Counted from the first letter of the stretch, positions 1 to 13,196 are shown. The stretch: DNA of 64,000 bases from Pseudeuparius sepicola (GCA_963920635.1 OY987302.1:45759500-45823499); one strand, 5' to 3'. The notes: a model not told the origin generated them from the letters alone. Numbers and translations are program-made.

Positions 1-1638
1 TCGCAGCCCATGGTTCTTCTTCCTTTTCAGCTATCTATCTAATTTACCAGGTCAACAAGAATTTACATTTTACATTTCGTTGATTTGGAGACACAATGCC
101 TCTTTAATATCACAAAATCTTGTCTAGATTTATCAATATACACTTTATTTCGGTTCCTCTGCATAGAACTTATTTCCGGCCGAGCTCTTAAAACTGAGGG
201 TGGGAAATTATGTGGGTTTTAAGGGAAATATTTTAATGAAAGTACTATTTGATATAGCGAGCGTCTGCTCAACAGTGAGGTTTCTGGAAAAGAAAAACAT
301 TATTACAGACGTATTTGGTACAATTATATATTAAAGGATATAAAAAAATATTTCTGCACATTAACGCTCAAACTTTAATTTTGGAGCGAAAATATATTAA
401 AACGGATAAGTTGAAATGTGTCACAATTCATAGAACTCGATACTAAGTTGAGGTACCTATAGGTATTTTAATTTAGTTCTTAAATTTTATATAAAATTGT
501 ATGCAAAATATTTAGTGTGCCTCGCGGATATTTCAACCATGGTAGCTTTGTCTATGGTACAATATACATATTTATAGTTTAACAAGAATACGACAATAGT
601 ATCCATGATATTTTTTCAAGATATCCTAAAGAAATAATTTAAAATCGGTAATAATAAATAATTAGGGATTATGATATTGCTAAAGAAAATTAGTTTCAAG
701 ATTTGCCGCGGGTTCTGCCATATAAATGTTCGTCCAAAATATTCGGCGTTCCGGGGGGCATTGCGTGTTGGGTATGCGGGAGGCCGGTGGTGGTATTTCG
801 CAGAGGGTGATTCAGTGCCTTTTTGTGAAAATGAAACGGACAGGGCACATGTATTTATGTATTATGACATTAATTAATCCCGGTAGAGACCAAAATACGA
901 CTGCCAGCTGGGCAAACCGGATACACACCAACAGACCCAATTTAGTGGGGTTACAAACACTAAAATATGACAGAATTAAATTATTTTCTTATTATTTTTA
1001 ATTCTACTAATTTCTGAGCTTTATAAAGCTATTATATTTTATGTTCTTCAGGTATGCCAGTTAGCCTTATAGTAATCAGTTTACTCTGATACATATATAT
1101 GTATTGATTTGCGTTTTTACAAAAATTAGTTCAAAATTTCATTGAAGTTATCACTCAATATAGTGACTGTATACAGTGAGTAGTTTTCAACAGTGAAGAA
1201 AAACATAGCAAAATATGTGAGTATAAATTTTTTGTCAGCATCTTTATCGAAGACAATTTAGTTCTATTTTATATTTAACAAAGGTCCCAACGTCATAATA
1301 CTGAGTTAGTAAGTCAAAACTCAAATAGTTCATCATTTGTTATACTTCTCTGAAATTTTTACCGATAAATAAATTGAAAGATGAAGGGTTGAAATGGATA
1401 CGAAGGCAAGTTAAAAACTATGGGAAAGGCCCTGGAAGGAGCGCAGAGACTTGCAAAACGTTTTTCTATAAAAAAGAAAACAATAGAACTAGTTGATATA
1501 AATAGAAAAGCATAAAATTATCATTTCTCAACCTGTTTAAAAAAATGCAATGAATTCTTCCTAGCCAAAACAAAAGGCTAGAGTGATTGAAATTTTAAAA
1601 TTAATATTATGATTTTGATGGCAAATTGTAGTAATCTG
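1..1638. other. AT-rich noncoding stretch, nothing recognised
   Basis: No open frame here resembles a known protein. A patch at about 700-950 is richer in G and C than its surroundings and has short overlapping open frames in two registers. Neither shows a domain, so I do not call a gene. The rest is low-complexity AT-rich DNA. Confidence 0.5.
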
Positions 1639-1735
1639 GGTACAGTCGCAGACGGTTGAAACCGAACGACCAGAACCTAACCTAGCCACGAGAAACCTCT
1701 TCTGGTCGTTCGGTTTCAACCGTCCGAGACTGTAC
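1639..1735. repeat. Short foldback (MITE-like), 97 bp
   Basis: Two arms of about 38 bp, nearly exact reverse complements, are separated by about 20 bp. The arms begin GGTACAGTCGCAGACGG on the left and read CCGTCCGAGACTGTACC on the right. No protein is encoded. The form fits a miniature inverted-repeat element, but no clear target duplication was seen, so the superfamily is open. Confidence 0.75.
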
Positions 1736-2029
1736 CTATAAGCCTATTATTATAGTCGACGATAACGATAATTCTCTTCAATCTACTCACATGGGCAACC
1801 TAGGTTACTCAACTAGTAAACCAAATACACCTTGTATACTCAGTGACTCTTCATAATTTACTTTTTGCGTTCGTGCTCTACTTCTAAGCTAAAATAGTTA
1901 TTCTTCTCTTTTCACTTAATGTTATTTTATGCCCACTTTTTGATGTCCTTACGCTCAGTAATTATGTGTAGATAAGCAGAATATAAACTTATACTTTGTA
2001 CTGTAATCTACCACATACTCGAAAAACTT

Positions 2030-2374
2030 TAGTATTGCCCACCTTAATGTTAGATCGTTTTCTACTGAATTTACCGAATTTTCCTCGTCCAGTCTCATAA
2101 TTTTGATATCATCGGTGTAAGTGAGACTTGGTTCACGACTTCATATATTGACTTACCAGGCTATAATTTTTGTCGGGTGGACAGAGAGACACGTGGTGGA
2201 GGTTCAGCTTACGGATTCTCTCAGTTAATTATAGAACCAACTCGAATTCACGATACCACTGCTACTCTTTTGGATCCGATATTCACATTTAGCAATTTTA
2301 ATAAGATTAATTCCGGTGTGATTAATGCTGATGTTATTTTAGATAATCATATGGTATACAGTTTAATTGGGTGA
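2030..2374 (+). pseudogene. LINE endonuclease (APE-type) fragment
   Basis: Frames across this stretch give an IAHLNVRS start at about 2036, then IIGVSETW, then DRETRGGGSAYG and QLIIEPTRI, a run typical of the APE endonuclease of LINEs. The SETW segment contains the conserved glutamate that binds metal in this fold. The pieces are not in one frame, and a large part of the domain between the RGGG and QLI segments is missing. In a living LINE this domain nicks the target DNA to prime reverse transcription. Confidence 0.75.
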
Positions 2375-2898
2375 TTTCTAAATTTAAGCCTAAAATTGTT
2401 TCTTATGGAGATTTTCGTAATTTCGATTTTGCAAATTTTGTAGCGGATTTGCAACTTCGACCATGGCTCGGTGTTATTTAAGAGAATAATGTTGAAGTTA
2501 AGATTGTCCTATTTGTCTCAATACTCCTACAGACATTCGATACTCATGTTCCCGTACGCACTGTCAGAGTTAGAAAACCTCAAACATTGTCATTCGTCAT
2601 GAACTAAAAGAAAATTATGAAAAATTAAAATAAAGCCCTTTCTAAATTTAAAAAACCAACAAAGCGACTGGCAGTATTACAAAAAACTTAGAAATTCTTA
2701 TATATGTTATAGAAACTCTTATAGTCTTTTAACACCAAATTTAAACACAATGCATAATTCCCACCTAAATTAGGAAACCTAGGCCTTATCAACGATTTCT
2801 TTACCAATAACTTGAGTCCTAATATTGACACATATATATGTAAAGGATATTAAGTACCTATATTATAAGAGTAATAAATTTAAACCTAGCAACGAATT

Positions 2899-3714
2899 TT
2901 GTTTTCCATAACTACTGCCTCTGAGGCAAATGAAATCATTCTAAGCTTAAAATCGAAAGCATTTGGGCTTGGCAATGTGTGGTCAACCATGTTGAAATAC
3001 TGTAGCCCCTTCTTTGACGCTGTTGTTACCATTGTCATAAACTCTTGTTTTGAAATTAATTATTTTCCTTTACCTTGGAAACTAACAGTTGTAAATTCAT
3101 TGTAAAAGATTTTTTACCCTAGATCATTGTCTGATTTGAGGCCAATCAGTATTCTGTCGGTGCTCTCTAAAACAATGGAACGAGTTATGCGTATAAACAA
3201 ATTTATGAATATGCCTCAGTGCATGAGATTTTCCCAGAGAATCAATCAGGCTTTAGAAAGGGTTATAATCCATCACCTGTGTTGGCAGATACCGTGAATA
3301 CTGCTATCACTATTGCAGATGAGGGTGATGTTGCCATACTTTTGCTGCTGGACTATTCAAAGGCATTCAATACCATCAACCACGAGGTGATGTTCTCTCT
3401 ACTTCATACTTCAGATGTATGGTTTTAACTCCGATGACTGCAATATATTGCGAAATTATTTAAGTGATCTTCATCAATGTCAATCGATCTTTGTCTGGTT
3501 TTGCTGCGCTTCCTACCAGGTTTTCTCAGGTTCAATACTTGGGCGCTTGCTACTTTTTATGTACACAGCAGAAGTTGTTAGGTCGATGGTTAATAGCATT
3601 ATTACCCATACCTACTTTGACTATACCCAATTATTGGATCATTGTAAACCGTCTGAGCTAAAGGACACGGAGATACTAATCAACACTGATCTAAATAGAC
3701 TGTTTAGTTGGTAA
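2899..3714 (+). pseudogene. LINE reverse transcriptase fragment
   Basis: Successive frames encode a DLRPISIL segment at about 3135, then NQSGFRKGY, then a LLLLDYSKAFNTINH box. After a frame change comes a GSILG..LLF.MY segment. These are consecutive fingers and palm blocks of LINE reverse transcriptases. The catalytic box, normally YADDTQL, reads YFDYTQL at about 3620-3640, so the aspartate pair is lost. Frameshifts near 3210, 3415 and 3530 break the frame. This is a dead relic. Confidence 0.85.
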
Positions 3715-4125
3715 CTAACGATCAATCTAAAACTAAATGAAAATAAAGCATACTTCAAATCTCACATAAACAAACTACGGCTTCTCTATACTTCTTCCGT
3801 CAATTTTTGGACACAAACCTCAGAGCGATTCTGTCAGAGTCAACTGTTCTGTCACTTTTCAATTATGGCTGTTTTGTTTATGGTTCCTGTTTGGACTTGG
3901 TGGATGGAACCCGAATCCAACTTGTTTAAAATAATTAATTGTTGCCGGTATATTTTTGATCTTCGTAAATAAGACCATGTGTCTGCCAAAATTAAAGAAC
4001 TTTCGTGGTTTGCTATGGAAAATAGAAGGGCGCTTTTAATGACAATTTTCACTTATAAAATGAAATGGTTGCATTACAATGTTGAAACATCAGCCAGGAA
4101 GACAGGATACCCTATTAGGCGTTTT

Positions 4126-5189
4126 AATTGGAGTTGAGCTACACCCATGTCATTGGGTCCTACTTTTGTATGGACGGCGTGGCCCCAACTGCACCGCCTC
4201 GCGCTCCTGTATTTACTAATCCATGCTCATACAAGAGCTTTGTCAAATCTTGGTGTCGAAATAAATTTGTCTCAAGAAAATGGCTTCACGTCGTTCGGTT
4301 TTATCTGACGCCAACTGTACCCCACAACGACATAGAGTATGTTCTGTGTAATAACAAAAACGTACACATTTTCAGCGGCAACCCATTCGATTTAAGCACA
4401 CCAGAAAACAGAGCCTAAATATTTCAGAGTGGCGCAGGGCAGCCATCTGTGGCGTGGAACAGCTGTGTCAGACATGGCGCGCCGCGGGGCGCTTGATGCC
4501 GATTTTAATAATTTTGCTTTTTAATCATGAACGGCCACGGGCCGAACTATATATTTCAACGGGTATTTACACTGGGTCAAATTGCTGCTGAATTATGCAT
4601 GGCTAATTACGACCGGCCGAACAAAAGGCCCGACGAACATAATGGACGGAATTAACGAGAATTTTTTCTGCCACCCAACCCGCGCCGTTTCCTTTTTCAT
4701 GAGCAGCCCCTGGCATCCGCAAACGCCCTGAAAATTTCAGGTGAGTTTATCTATAGAGATTTTCCATCCCCAGGTTGTCTGAGAACATGTGACTTCAGCC
4801 CGTAATTTTTACCAGCGAGATAAAAACCGCATTAATTAATTGATATACGAAACCAAAATTGCTGCATTCTACCATAGAAGAATCTGTCGTAGTAGATTCT
4901 TCTATGATTCTACTCGTACATTCCGCAGATGGACTAGAGAACTAGTATAGATGAACTCTGTTATAGGTACGACGAAGGCTTTGAAGGGACACCTACCGTA
5001 TATTTGTTTCCAACATGAAATCAATGTAAACATTACTGCAGGCCGCTTACACGTGATGCTGGAACGTTACCGTCAGTCACAACGCAGGAAGACTTGTTCT
5101 GACGTCACTCTATAGTAGGTCAAGGCCTACTATAAAGACAGGCCCTGGCGCACAAAAATCACGTGACCATCTTAGTCGGACGTTACATG
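4126..5189. other. Noncoding DNA with a higher-complexity island and two small hairpins
   Basis: About 4430-4760 is balanced in base composition, free of recognised repeats, and has several TAAT/ATTA homeodomain-type cores, unlike the AT-rich repeats around it. This would fit a conserved noncoding element, but conservation cannot be seen from one sequence. A splice-donor-like CAGGTGAGT lies at about 4738. A 13-bp perfect stem with an 8-base loop lies at 4873-4906, and a 9-bp stem with a 6-base loop at 5111-5134. Confidence 0.4.
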
Positions 5190-5610
5190 TCATTTGTCAC
5201 ATAACTGAAAGCGGCAGATTGGGTTTTGAGAAGTTTTCAATGTTTAAAGTGGTTTTAAACGTCTTAGTTTATATTTTAGAAACAAGTTTGTTGCCTCTGG
5301 GTGTCTGGGTGGGAGTCGTGCCGTCCAACAGTATTGGTGCCGCTCGCACCGACGCGACGCGTGAGCGCTGTAAAGGGGAATTCTCCCCCGAACCACAGAA
5401 TAGGGAACCCGGAATGGACTATTATGGACATGGGACAGTATTAATATTGGACAGTGGAGCCTGAGACACAGAGGGATGAACTGCTTACGGGAGATCCCCG
5501 AGTTCAGACGGTCCGGGTGGCTGGAAGCCGTTCCCGTTGACCACGTTCGGGTTTGTGTATTTATTGTATTCACCATTCACCTTGTGCGAAATAAATCAGT
5601 GTTGTAACGT
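5190..5610 (+). repeat. GC-elevated, possibly LTR-like segment
   Basis: This segment is much richer in G and C than its flanks and ends in an AATAAA signal at 5590-5595 followed by a GT-rich tract. That layout is seen at the R/U5 side of LTR retrotransposons. No TG...CA ends, primer-binding site, polypurine tract or gag-pol coding were found, so a solo LTR is only a suggestion. Open frames here (81 aa plus, 110 aa minus) overlap and look like products of the GC content. Confidence 0.3.
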
Positions 5611-6594
5611 ACTAGAGGATTTTCGTTGTCGACCCACGCCCTGATATGGTTTCTATTCGGTCTTTCACGCTGCCGATCAACTGAGACCTCGAATATTTAC
5701 AGTATACCTACTGAGGTTAGTTTTCATTTTTATTTTGTAAAAAATAACCTAAATACCAAATATTGGGTCTGTTTATATTATAATTATACATGCTACAAAA
5801 GCCAGGAAGAAAGTGTCGCCATAACAAACATTATTTGTTTTGCCTCGGGATGAAAATTTCCGCCAAAAATGGATTCGTCAAATCCCAACTGAGATTTAAT
5901 TTTTAAAAAACCCTTAAGTATGTGTGGCTAACCCATTTTCAAGAAAGTGAAACAATAATTAAAGTGGACAAATGTGTTGTGGGAGGAAAATACCTATAGA
6001 GAATATCACCTAAGCTAAAGGAAGGTGGTGTCCCAACAATTTTTGAGAATGTGCCAAAATATTGCGAGTGCAGTGCTGTTTAACTCTCAGCCTAAAATAG
6101 CTGAGGCAGGTTGAAAATTTTGAAAAAACAATTAGAGAAAGCTTGGATGCACAAAACCAATAATGTAATAGATGAAAGAAAACTTGCCAAATTGTTACGA
6201 AATTTGTTTTTTCTACTTATCTCCAAAAATGCCTTTTATTATATACGACTAAGTTGGTCACGTGGCTACGCGATTATGCGTTAGCGCCGTGGCCTGTCTT
6301 TATCGTTGGCCTCGATAGTAGGTATCGCAACGAATATATAGTAAGGGCAGAATGTAAAGACGAAGTCGGCCATAAAATCGAGAGAGATGGGCTATGATTT
6401 TCCTACCTGCTCTACCTTATGTTTTGGAGCGAGAGGTTCGGCTTAAAGAACCGCAAGACCAACTTTTTATTGCTCTGTCCTTGTCTGATACATTATGTTA
6501 ATAAAAATAATATATTCAAATGGGCGTACGCCTATAAAACAGGGCTGTAATTAAATATTTGGTTTATTTTGGTGATAGACTTCCTGTAATAACA
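5611..6594. other. Noncoding, nothing recognised
   Basis: AT-rich DNA with a moderately balanced part at 6240-6480. The part just before 6595 probably belongs to the 5' side of the transposon relic that follows, but no terminal repeat could be placed. Confidence 0.4.
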
Positions 6595-6804
6595 ATGCAG
6601 CGTGAAGTATTCAGTGCTCAAAGTAGAAAATTAATATTAAATGTGGTGAAATATTTCCAAAAAAAAGAGAACACACGTGAAAAATTTATCGGTACCATAG
6701 CCGAACGAGTAAACCTACCTAAACACTGTCGGTACCTACTTAAATGTGCATCGGAGGCGTTACAGATTAGTACAAGGGCCATTTCACGAATTAGGCAAGA
6801 AGGC
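6595..6804 (+). pseudogene. Transposase N-terminal fragment (IS630/Tc1-like)
   Basis: The frame from ATG 6595 gives a basic start, an SRKLILNVVKYFQ helix, a spacer, and ALQISTRAISRIRQEG. The last resembles the helix-turn-helix (VS.RTI.RI..EG) found at the start of many insect Tc1/IS630-type transposases, which in the family binds the transposon ends. The frame runs on to 6909 only because it enters a foldback insertion, and those extra residues are not transposase. Confidence 0.65.
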
Positions 6805-7118
6805 ATTAATAGTATATTACATAGCGAGAGTTGTTGCTTATTACGTATGAGTGGAAAAGTTGCGCACGAGCCGCGCAGTGGCGAGTGCTGTAATTCCACG
6901 AGTATGTAATAATGTAATGTTGCCTGTCAGATAATCAGAAGTATAGTTTATATATTATAATAGTTTTTATTTCGTCGTAGAAAAATTATAATACAAAACT
7001 CGAGTTGTAAGCTAACATACTCGTGGAATTACAGCACTCGCCGCTGCGCGGCTCGTGCGCAACTTTACCACTCATACGTAATAAGCTGTTTACAACCCTC
7101 GCTATGTAATATACTATT
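6805..7118. mobile_element. Foldback MITE inserted in a transposase relic
   Basis: The arms (6805-6912 and 7018-7118) are reverse complements over about 100 bp and share a segment with CACGAGCCGCGCAG, a GC-rich core in an AT-rich setting. The AT-rich loop is about 105 bp. The foldback ends abruptly inside the transposase frame, which marks it as an insertion. The ends read ATTAATAGTATATTACATAG. A target duplication is not clear. Confidence 0.75.
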
Positions 7119-7242
7119 ATTACGTGTCCGTCATTACGTGTCAGTCATTACATATCAGTGTTCGTAACCATGAACTTACTTATAACCTGAACCGTCACTT
7201 AATAGGTATGTTACTAGCATAGGAGTAGAAAAACATATTAAA

Positions 7243-7864
7243 ATGGTACACACTAAAAGTAAAGCAGCCCCGAAAACTAAAGATTTGACAGAATCGGATA
7301 AAGGAGAAATAAGAAGTTTGAACAAGCAACACTTAACTAGGGAAAAAATATGCGAAGAACTGGAAAAAAAGTAATTTTGAGCTGCAGCAAATCAACGTTA
7401 AGTGTAATTTTATGGAATCTTGGTTTTAAGTACAAAATAAACAATGGAAGACAATACTTAATGGAAAAGCCAGATATAGCATTTTCCTGAAAATTCTCTT
7501 AAATAAATCCAAGTTGCCTTATGCGTCTGGCAATATAATAATTAAAAAAATGGGACATCAAGTGTTGAGGCTTCCCCCATATCATTGTATATTTAATGCA
7601 ATAGAATTGATATGGGCCAAATGCAAAACTTTTTTTAATAAGAAAATTGTATCTGAGGCAATGCATAATGATAACACGGTAATGTCTATTTGGAAATAAG
7701 CTCTCCAGGAAGTCACTAAAGAAAACTGGTCCAGTTGTATAAAACACACCGAGAACGTTATTAAGGATTATTGGGAAAAAGAAAAGATATTGAAGGTTGA
7801 CCCAATTATTATTAATTTAAATGACGATTCATATTCGGATGATAGTATTTCATATTCTGACTAA
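7243..7864 (+). pseudogene. Transposase relic with C-terminal DDE end
   Basis: The piece opens with MVHTKSKAAPKTKDLTESDK and a helix that reads REKICEELEKK. After a stop comes ILWNLGFKYKINNGRQYL, the linker seen before the catalytic domain. The C-terminal frame has VLRLPPYHCIFNAIELIWAK, where family members read PYHC.LNPIE; the glutamate in IELIW is the last residue of the catalytic triad. An in-frame stop lies at 7697-7699, after which the frame stays open to an acidic, serine-rich tail ending at 7864. The first two catalytic residues are deleted, so no activity is possible. Confidence 0.8.
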
Positions 7865-10329
7865 AATTCATAACGAATTAAATGTATATTATTATTATTT
7901 ATTTATTATGTATATACTGACTTCGGACTATGTAAAGTTTATTTTATGTTGATATTTAATTTGTAACTAAAAATATAAATATATATATATTTTTTGCCTA
8001 TCATTACAATAATTATTTAAATACCTAAGACCTACTTTGAATTTCAGGATCATTATCTTTTCATTGCCAGTCTAAATTACCGAATTAATCTTCAAAAATT
8101 ACAAATGAAATTAGAACAGGTACCTAAGTACAAATTTTTATTCCGTCCGTTCACATCAGGTAGTAAAGCAATAATTTATTCTAGGCCGAACCTGCCTGCC
8201 TTAAACAATCAACTAGTAATACAAGACAAGTACTAGGTTTTCTATCTCTCTTCCTTTCATGAAAGGTGCTTAGCGAACTTTAAGACGTACGTCGAATACA
8301 AATTGAAGGAGCAGACATGAGTGTAATTGTGCGAGTGCAAGTAAAGCAATAGATATAGCACTCTCTCTTTGATGATTTATTGCCGACTATACCTACTACT
8401 AGTTCCAACCAGACGGCTTGTAAATACCTAATGCGGGCAATGCTATCCTAATTCTATCCAAAGCTATCCCAGTTCTATCGGGAAAAAGTCGGTCCTAGCC
8501 GCAAATGGCAACGAAGACAAAATAATAGTAATTGCCCCCCTTCCCCGCACAAGCATTCATTTGCTTCTGGGGTACTCCTAGTTTGGAGTATCGTGAGGGT
8601 GAGAATTATTATTGTTATTATTAATGTCTGATCTTAGGTAACACGCGGAGTGGTTTATCTTTATTTTATGCCGGAATTAAATACACAGGGCGATTTCTTG
8701 GGAATGGGAATTCCCGAAACCCGATATGCGGTTGAGGTCAATACGCCTTATAAATTATTGTTGTTCGTCTAAATTAAGGCACAAAACGTTCAAGTTTTTT
8801 TTATTGAATAATGGCTATGTCTGCCAAAATAATCAAGCTGCTGAATTGATATTAGGCTCTGCTGCGTTTTTTGGTATGGAGAATTAGCAGTAGAAGTAAA
8901 TTTCTAGGCATCTTACAGAGGACGCCACTTGGGCTGTTTTTGGATCCCGATTTTACTAGTTACTTTTTTGGGTCTTGCTGGGTAATAATTTTATTGCATC
9001 CTTTCATTTTTCGACCAAAGGGTAGGTACTCTCGTTTCATAATTATAAAATCAACCATTTGCTTTAAAATCGGCAAAATGTGTCCCAACAAAACTCCGTC
9101 TAAAACATATCGTAACGTTTTGTGCTATATAAGGTACAACTAAAAATTTAACGTAACTATTTCGAGGTTAAACTTTGAGTGTGAATACGAATTAGTGCAT
9201 GTTTGATATTATAAAAGAGATTGTTTGAGAGGGGTTGCAAAGGAGTGAATTTGAAAATAGAGAGTGATATTATGTCGTTTTATAGGTTTTCGCAGTCAAG
9301 GAATTCAATGTTGGCATTATTTTGCAGAATTAAAGTAAATGGTAATGGTTACGAGATGATGAGGGGATAAAAAAGTTAACAGTTCGGTCTGATTTGTGTG
9401 CAATAATTCACTATTAAAAAATTGATTTAAAAAGAGTTATGCGAAAGTGGTGATTCCATTCAAAGTGCCTTTTGTAAGAAATATTGAGAAATTTTATTAA
9501 AACAAGTTGCGGGAAAATAAAAGCTACATCTCGTTCTTTTATGTTTTTAAGGAATATGGTTTTCCTCTACCAGTCAATAAATAACGAGAAAAACATGTTT
9601 AAAATGCAAGAATATCAAAATAGGAAGATTAGTTTGAAATTTGATGGTGACAAGTTGTTGTAATTTTTAATTCGTAACAACTTTTTTACTACTCACTACA
9701 TAGTAACGTAAAGCCAAGAAAATCGCAAGGATTCCAATTTAAAGATCACACCTTAGCGTTAATTTCGTTTCAAATTTCCCTGAGTTTTAACATAACTTGA
9801 TACATAAAGTAGCTATAGGTCACTATCACTAGGCTAAAGTTTGAAGATAATGATTAACGTTCATATACTTTGCTTATATCTATAAAACTTATTTATTAAT
9901 TTCAACTTTGATTTATTAACTTTGTAAATAGGCTGATTTAAATTTAGATCTAAATCACTGATTTAGATTTCTTATTGACCTTGAAAACAGCTATCCATAA
10001 CTATTATTGATTTAACAAATTGTATCAAAATATTTTTTTGTTATTATGACAAATTTTCGTTTCCCAGGAGAAATATTCGTTACTTTAGTGCAAGCTCATT
10101 ACTAGTTTCTCTTTATTCATATAAAACATAGTGTTTGACAACATTCTAATTGTAATTTTATTAATTAAGTATATTTTGTCCATCACGTAATGTCACCGAA
10201 TATTGATAACCATAGAAAGATTATAATACTTGGCGGCTGCACTTTGATCTTGGCGACTCAAAGATTTGCCGCATAGAAAGCGCTCCGTCCCCGTTGCCTT
10301 CAATATTATCTCCCGCCGACTGGTTTCTA
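7865..10329. other. Noncoding, nothing recognised
   Basis: AT-rich DNA with short open frames only, none with family-like motifs. No inverted or tandem repeat above about 15 bp was noticed. The 90-aa frame at 8871-9143 has no recognisable domain. Confidence 0.45.
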
Positions 10330-10931
10330 CAGGGTGATTCAGTCATGTTGTAAAAAATGTTAAGTGCATAGTGGGGGAGGCCCACTAAAATGGAAAAGGC
10401 GAAAAAAATCTTTTTGGCGAAGATGAGGCAAATCAACCTTAACACCCGCCAAAATGGACGCACCTGATTCTGAGCAAACACCTGAGGTGAGCGATGTTGT
10501 CGCATTACATTGTGCTAGTGGTCAACCTTATTAATGAAATTTAATCCGAAGAAATAAAAAATACTTATCTTTTATTTTCATAGTTTTTAAATTACACGAG
10601 GAAATTGGTATCAGTAAACTGTCTAACGCTGTTTACTTTTGGTTAACCACTAAACCATACCATAGCCTAGTGGCTGACGTTGTTGACACTAGGAGCTGAG
10701 CTTGTTAAGATTTCTGTATAGCTACGCCAGAGGGGACGGCAAGTTGCAAGCCTTCATGCGATGTTTACTATCTCGGCCAGTCAGAAGTGCCGTTAACTGG
10801 GGGGTTTAAATGCACAATATTTTTTATTTTTTGTTTGATTTATTTTAGAATACTTTAATTTCGGATTCGCATTAAGCTAATTTTTATCCACCTGTAATTA
10901 TCTTTTTTTACATCATGACTGAATCACCCTG
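10330..10931. mobile_element. TA-flanked MITE, CAGGGTG ends, 602 bp
   Basis: The left end CAGGGTGATTCAGTCATG and the right end read as reverse complements over about 30 bp, and each is flanked by TA (10328-10329 and 10932-10933). That is the target duplication of Tc1/mariner elements. No transposase is encoded; the 94-aa minus frame across the left part has no domain. A diverged copy of its right third lies at 13400-13645. It belongs to the CAG(G/T)GTG-ended group described in the findings. Confidence 0.85.
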
Positions 10932-13196
10932 TATACAGCAACTGCGTCTTGCACGTATTTTACCGGGTACCTACGACAGGCCAGGGGTAACGGTGTCAAA
11001 CTTTAAACTGTGCACTGTTAAATGAAATAGGTAGGTATGTTAAATATTCGAAATAGTCGATCACTAAAACACCTCCAAATAGGCCCGTCTAATTCACGAT
11101 GGGGAAGCAGAGCGGGGGAATGATTTATGGCACCATTTGGCAACCGGGTGATTAATATTTTCGCAGGTGAAAATTAAAAATTACGCGAGCGTGGGCCGAA
11201 CTTCCCGAAGGGGGGGGGGGGAGCCGAAATTGGGCGCCCCCGCCTGATGAATGCCTTTTAATAATAAATCGACGAGTGCTGAAAACGGGTCCAACCCAGC
11301 CCGGGGCCGGCCACTTTTAATTTTAACAGAATTACGGTCCAGTCCGGAATGGAAAGTCCCGGTCCGTCGATTACTGCCCCAATGGGCGTAACAGTGGAAT
11401 TTTAAAAGGGGATGAGGGTTCTTTAAATTTGACTCCTTACCCATCATTTCTTTCCATAGGAGGAGACCCATACTGGAATAGAAATGGAATTTTTTCAGCG
11501 AAGTTCAGAAAGTTATAAGTCCACCCTAGTGCCCACCATAATTCTATTTGGACCTTGGTGTACGACAACACAGGTAGAATCAACATGGTAAATCCGTCGT
11601 TTTTATTGGTGAATGCCACATGTTTTATAATGTTTTAATTATGAGAGAAAATTGCTCCTGGCAACATTATACAATGTTAAGAAAATATTCTTACCTTCAT
11701 AGGCCAGTGGGCTTATTACAGATTCCATATAAACTATAGGGAGGGACAAGTTCTGACGATACCGCCTGATAGATTGTGATAGGTAGTACGAGTTCATTTT
11801 GGCGTACATTTTGTTTTTCAAGTGATTTCCTCGCCTCAAGCAACTTATGTCGGCTGTAAGAAAGATGTCTTTAATTACTGTTCAACGCATTTCTTATACG
11901 AGTATTACCAAAAGGAGAAATGCATTTACACTGGCAATCAAAAGTTTAGGTAATTAAATTAACCATCATGTACAGGCGCGGCCCTTGAAATCGTTCCAAT
12001 ACGTGCGGTCGCAAAAACTTTCAACTGACAACGTTGCAATAATCCCTCCCCTCTCTCGCGGTTTGGAAGCAAGCCATAACCATAAAGGCGTGTAAGTGAT
12101 GGCAAATCTAACATCTTATTATGCTACATTGCCTTACACGACATTGCCAGTTACAGTGCGAAAAAACAGTAAATTCGGCGCTGTTAGGTCGGCCTTAGAT
12201 TGCGCGAATAATAGTGGAAAATCTTATATCCTTGCCCACGGACATTGGCGGCCTTTTTCGCAAAAGTCTTTCGACAACTTCGAATAGAGCCGTTCTAAAA
12301 ATCGAGGTGGCAAATCTCTTAATTGGGTGTCGTACTTTCCTCCGGTACCAAAAAGAACCTCGAAAATCCGATATCTAAGGGAATTTTCCGATTCACATTT
12401 AATCACTTAACGGTACGGCTGTAGAATCAACGAAACCGACGGAAAATCATCTGAAACCACTCTTGAAAATTGCGTGTTTTTTTTCTTATTTCTCGATTTT
12501 TCGGGGCCCCGGGAAGCATCAGAACCTCACCCGAAGACTCCGAGGAAGCTTTAAAAATTCAATTAAATCAAATTTTTGGGTCGCGGTTAACATAAAGAAG
12601 TGTAATAAACCAATGTAGGTAAGAAACCATTACAGGATTCTTCTATAATAACACAATCATACTTAGATATACCTTATTTAACTAATACCACTTTTACAAT
12701 CAAAGAAATCCGCGTAACTTCACCACACCAAGGAAGGGTGTAAAACTTTAAATCCACTTATAAATTATTATAATAATAATGCAGAGGTTTAACCTATTTT
12801 AGTTGACTGGCGTATTAACGCGCCAGTCAGGGCAATTTTTATTTTCCACGGAGAGAAGTTGTTGATTTGATATTTGGAGCAACGTTGCCACATTTACCCG
12901 AAACTTATTTCCCTGGAATTTTAAAAACTCCAGAAGAAGTATCAAACTTTTAGTTTTTCTCTTGAATATTTCGACATTTTTTGAAAAAGTAAAAAAACGT
13001 AAAAGTAAAAATAAAACTATGTAATCAATCGGTCACCTAAGCACTCAATTATTGATCACGAAGTATTATAGAGATAGCACCAGAAAGGTGCGGGACAAAG
13101 CCACTGGTTTGGATCGGCAAAGACTGACCTCACAATTACCGAGACCTTGCTATCAACCGTCTCCATGGAGTCGGTTAGATAACCGAAAACACCGGT
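10932..13196. other. Noncoding DNA with a possible regulatory island
   Basis: About 11090-11480 is GC-elevated, non-repetitive and rich in ATTA/TAAT cores. It carries a CAGGTG E-box at 11164-11169, the core bound by Snail/Scratch-type zinc fingers, and a run of 12 G at 11210-11221. A 9-bp stem hairpin (TGACTGGCG, 8-base loop) lies at 12804-12829. No coding evidence. The island could be an enhancer, but a single E-box is weak support. Confidence 0.35.

Larger units (their letters stand above)
2030..4125 (+). mobile_element. Degenerate non-LTR retrotransposon (LINE) with endonuclease and reverse transcriptase remains
   Basis: Pieces of one LINE polyprotein lie in the usual order on the plus strand: an APE-type endonuclease (2030-2374), a reverse transcriptase (about 2890-3714), and a C-terminal tail (about 3780-4125, with a CCRYIFDLRK-like stretch). 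Pieces change frame and carry stops. The sequence style resembles the CR1/L2/Jockey side of the LINE tree, which I infer from motif wording only. There is no clear polyA tail or target duplication, so both ends are approximate. The copy must be immobile. Confidence 0.8.
6595..7864 (+). mobile_element. Broken IS630/Tc1-type DNA transposon
   Basis: Transposase pieces lie on the plus strand: N-terminal helix-turn-helix segments at 6595-6804 and 7243-7480, and a C-terminal piece at 7514-7864. A 314-bp foldback interrupts them. The middle of the catalytic domain, with the first two acidic residues, is absent. The two N-terminal pieces are not simple repeats of each other, so the relic may be a composite of two related copies. 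Terminal inverted repeats of the host transposon were not found. Confidence 0.7.

Noticed and set aside
4738..4746. A strong splice donor (CAGGTGAGT) as the end of a hidden exon
   Set aside because: No open frame with coding character leads up to it and no matching acceptor could be chosen.
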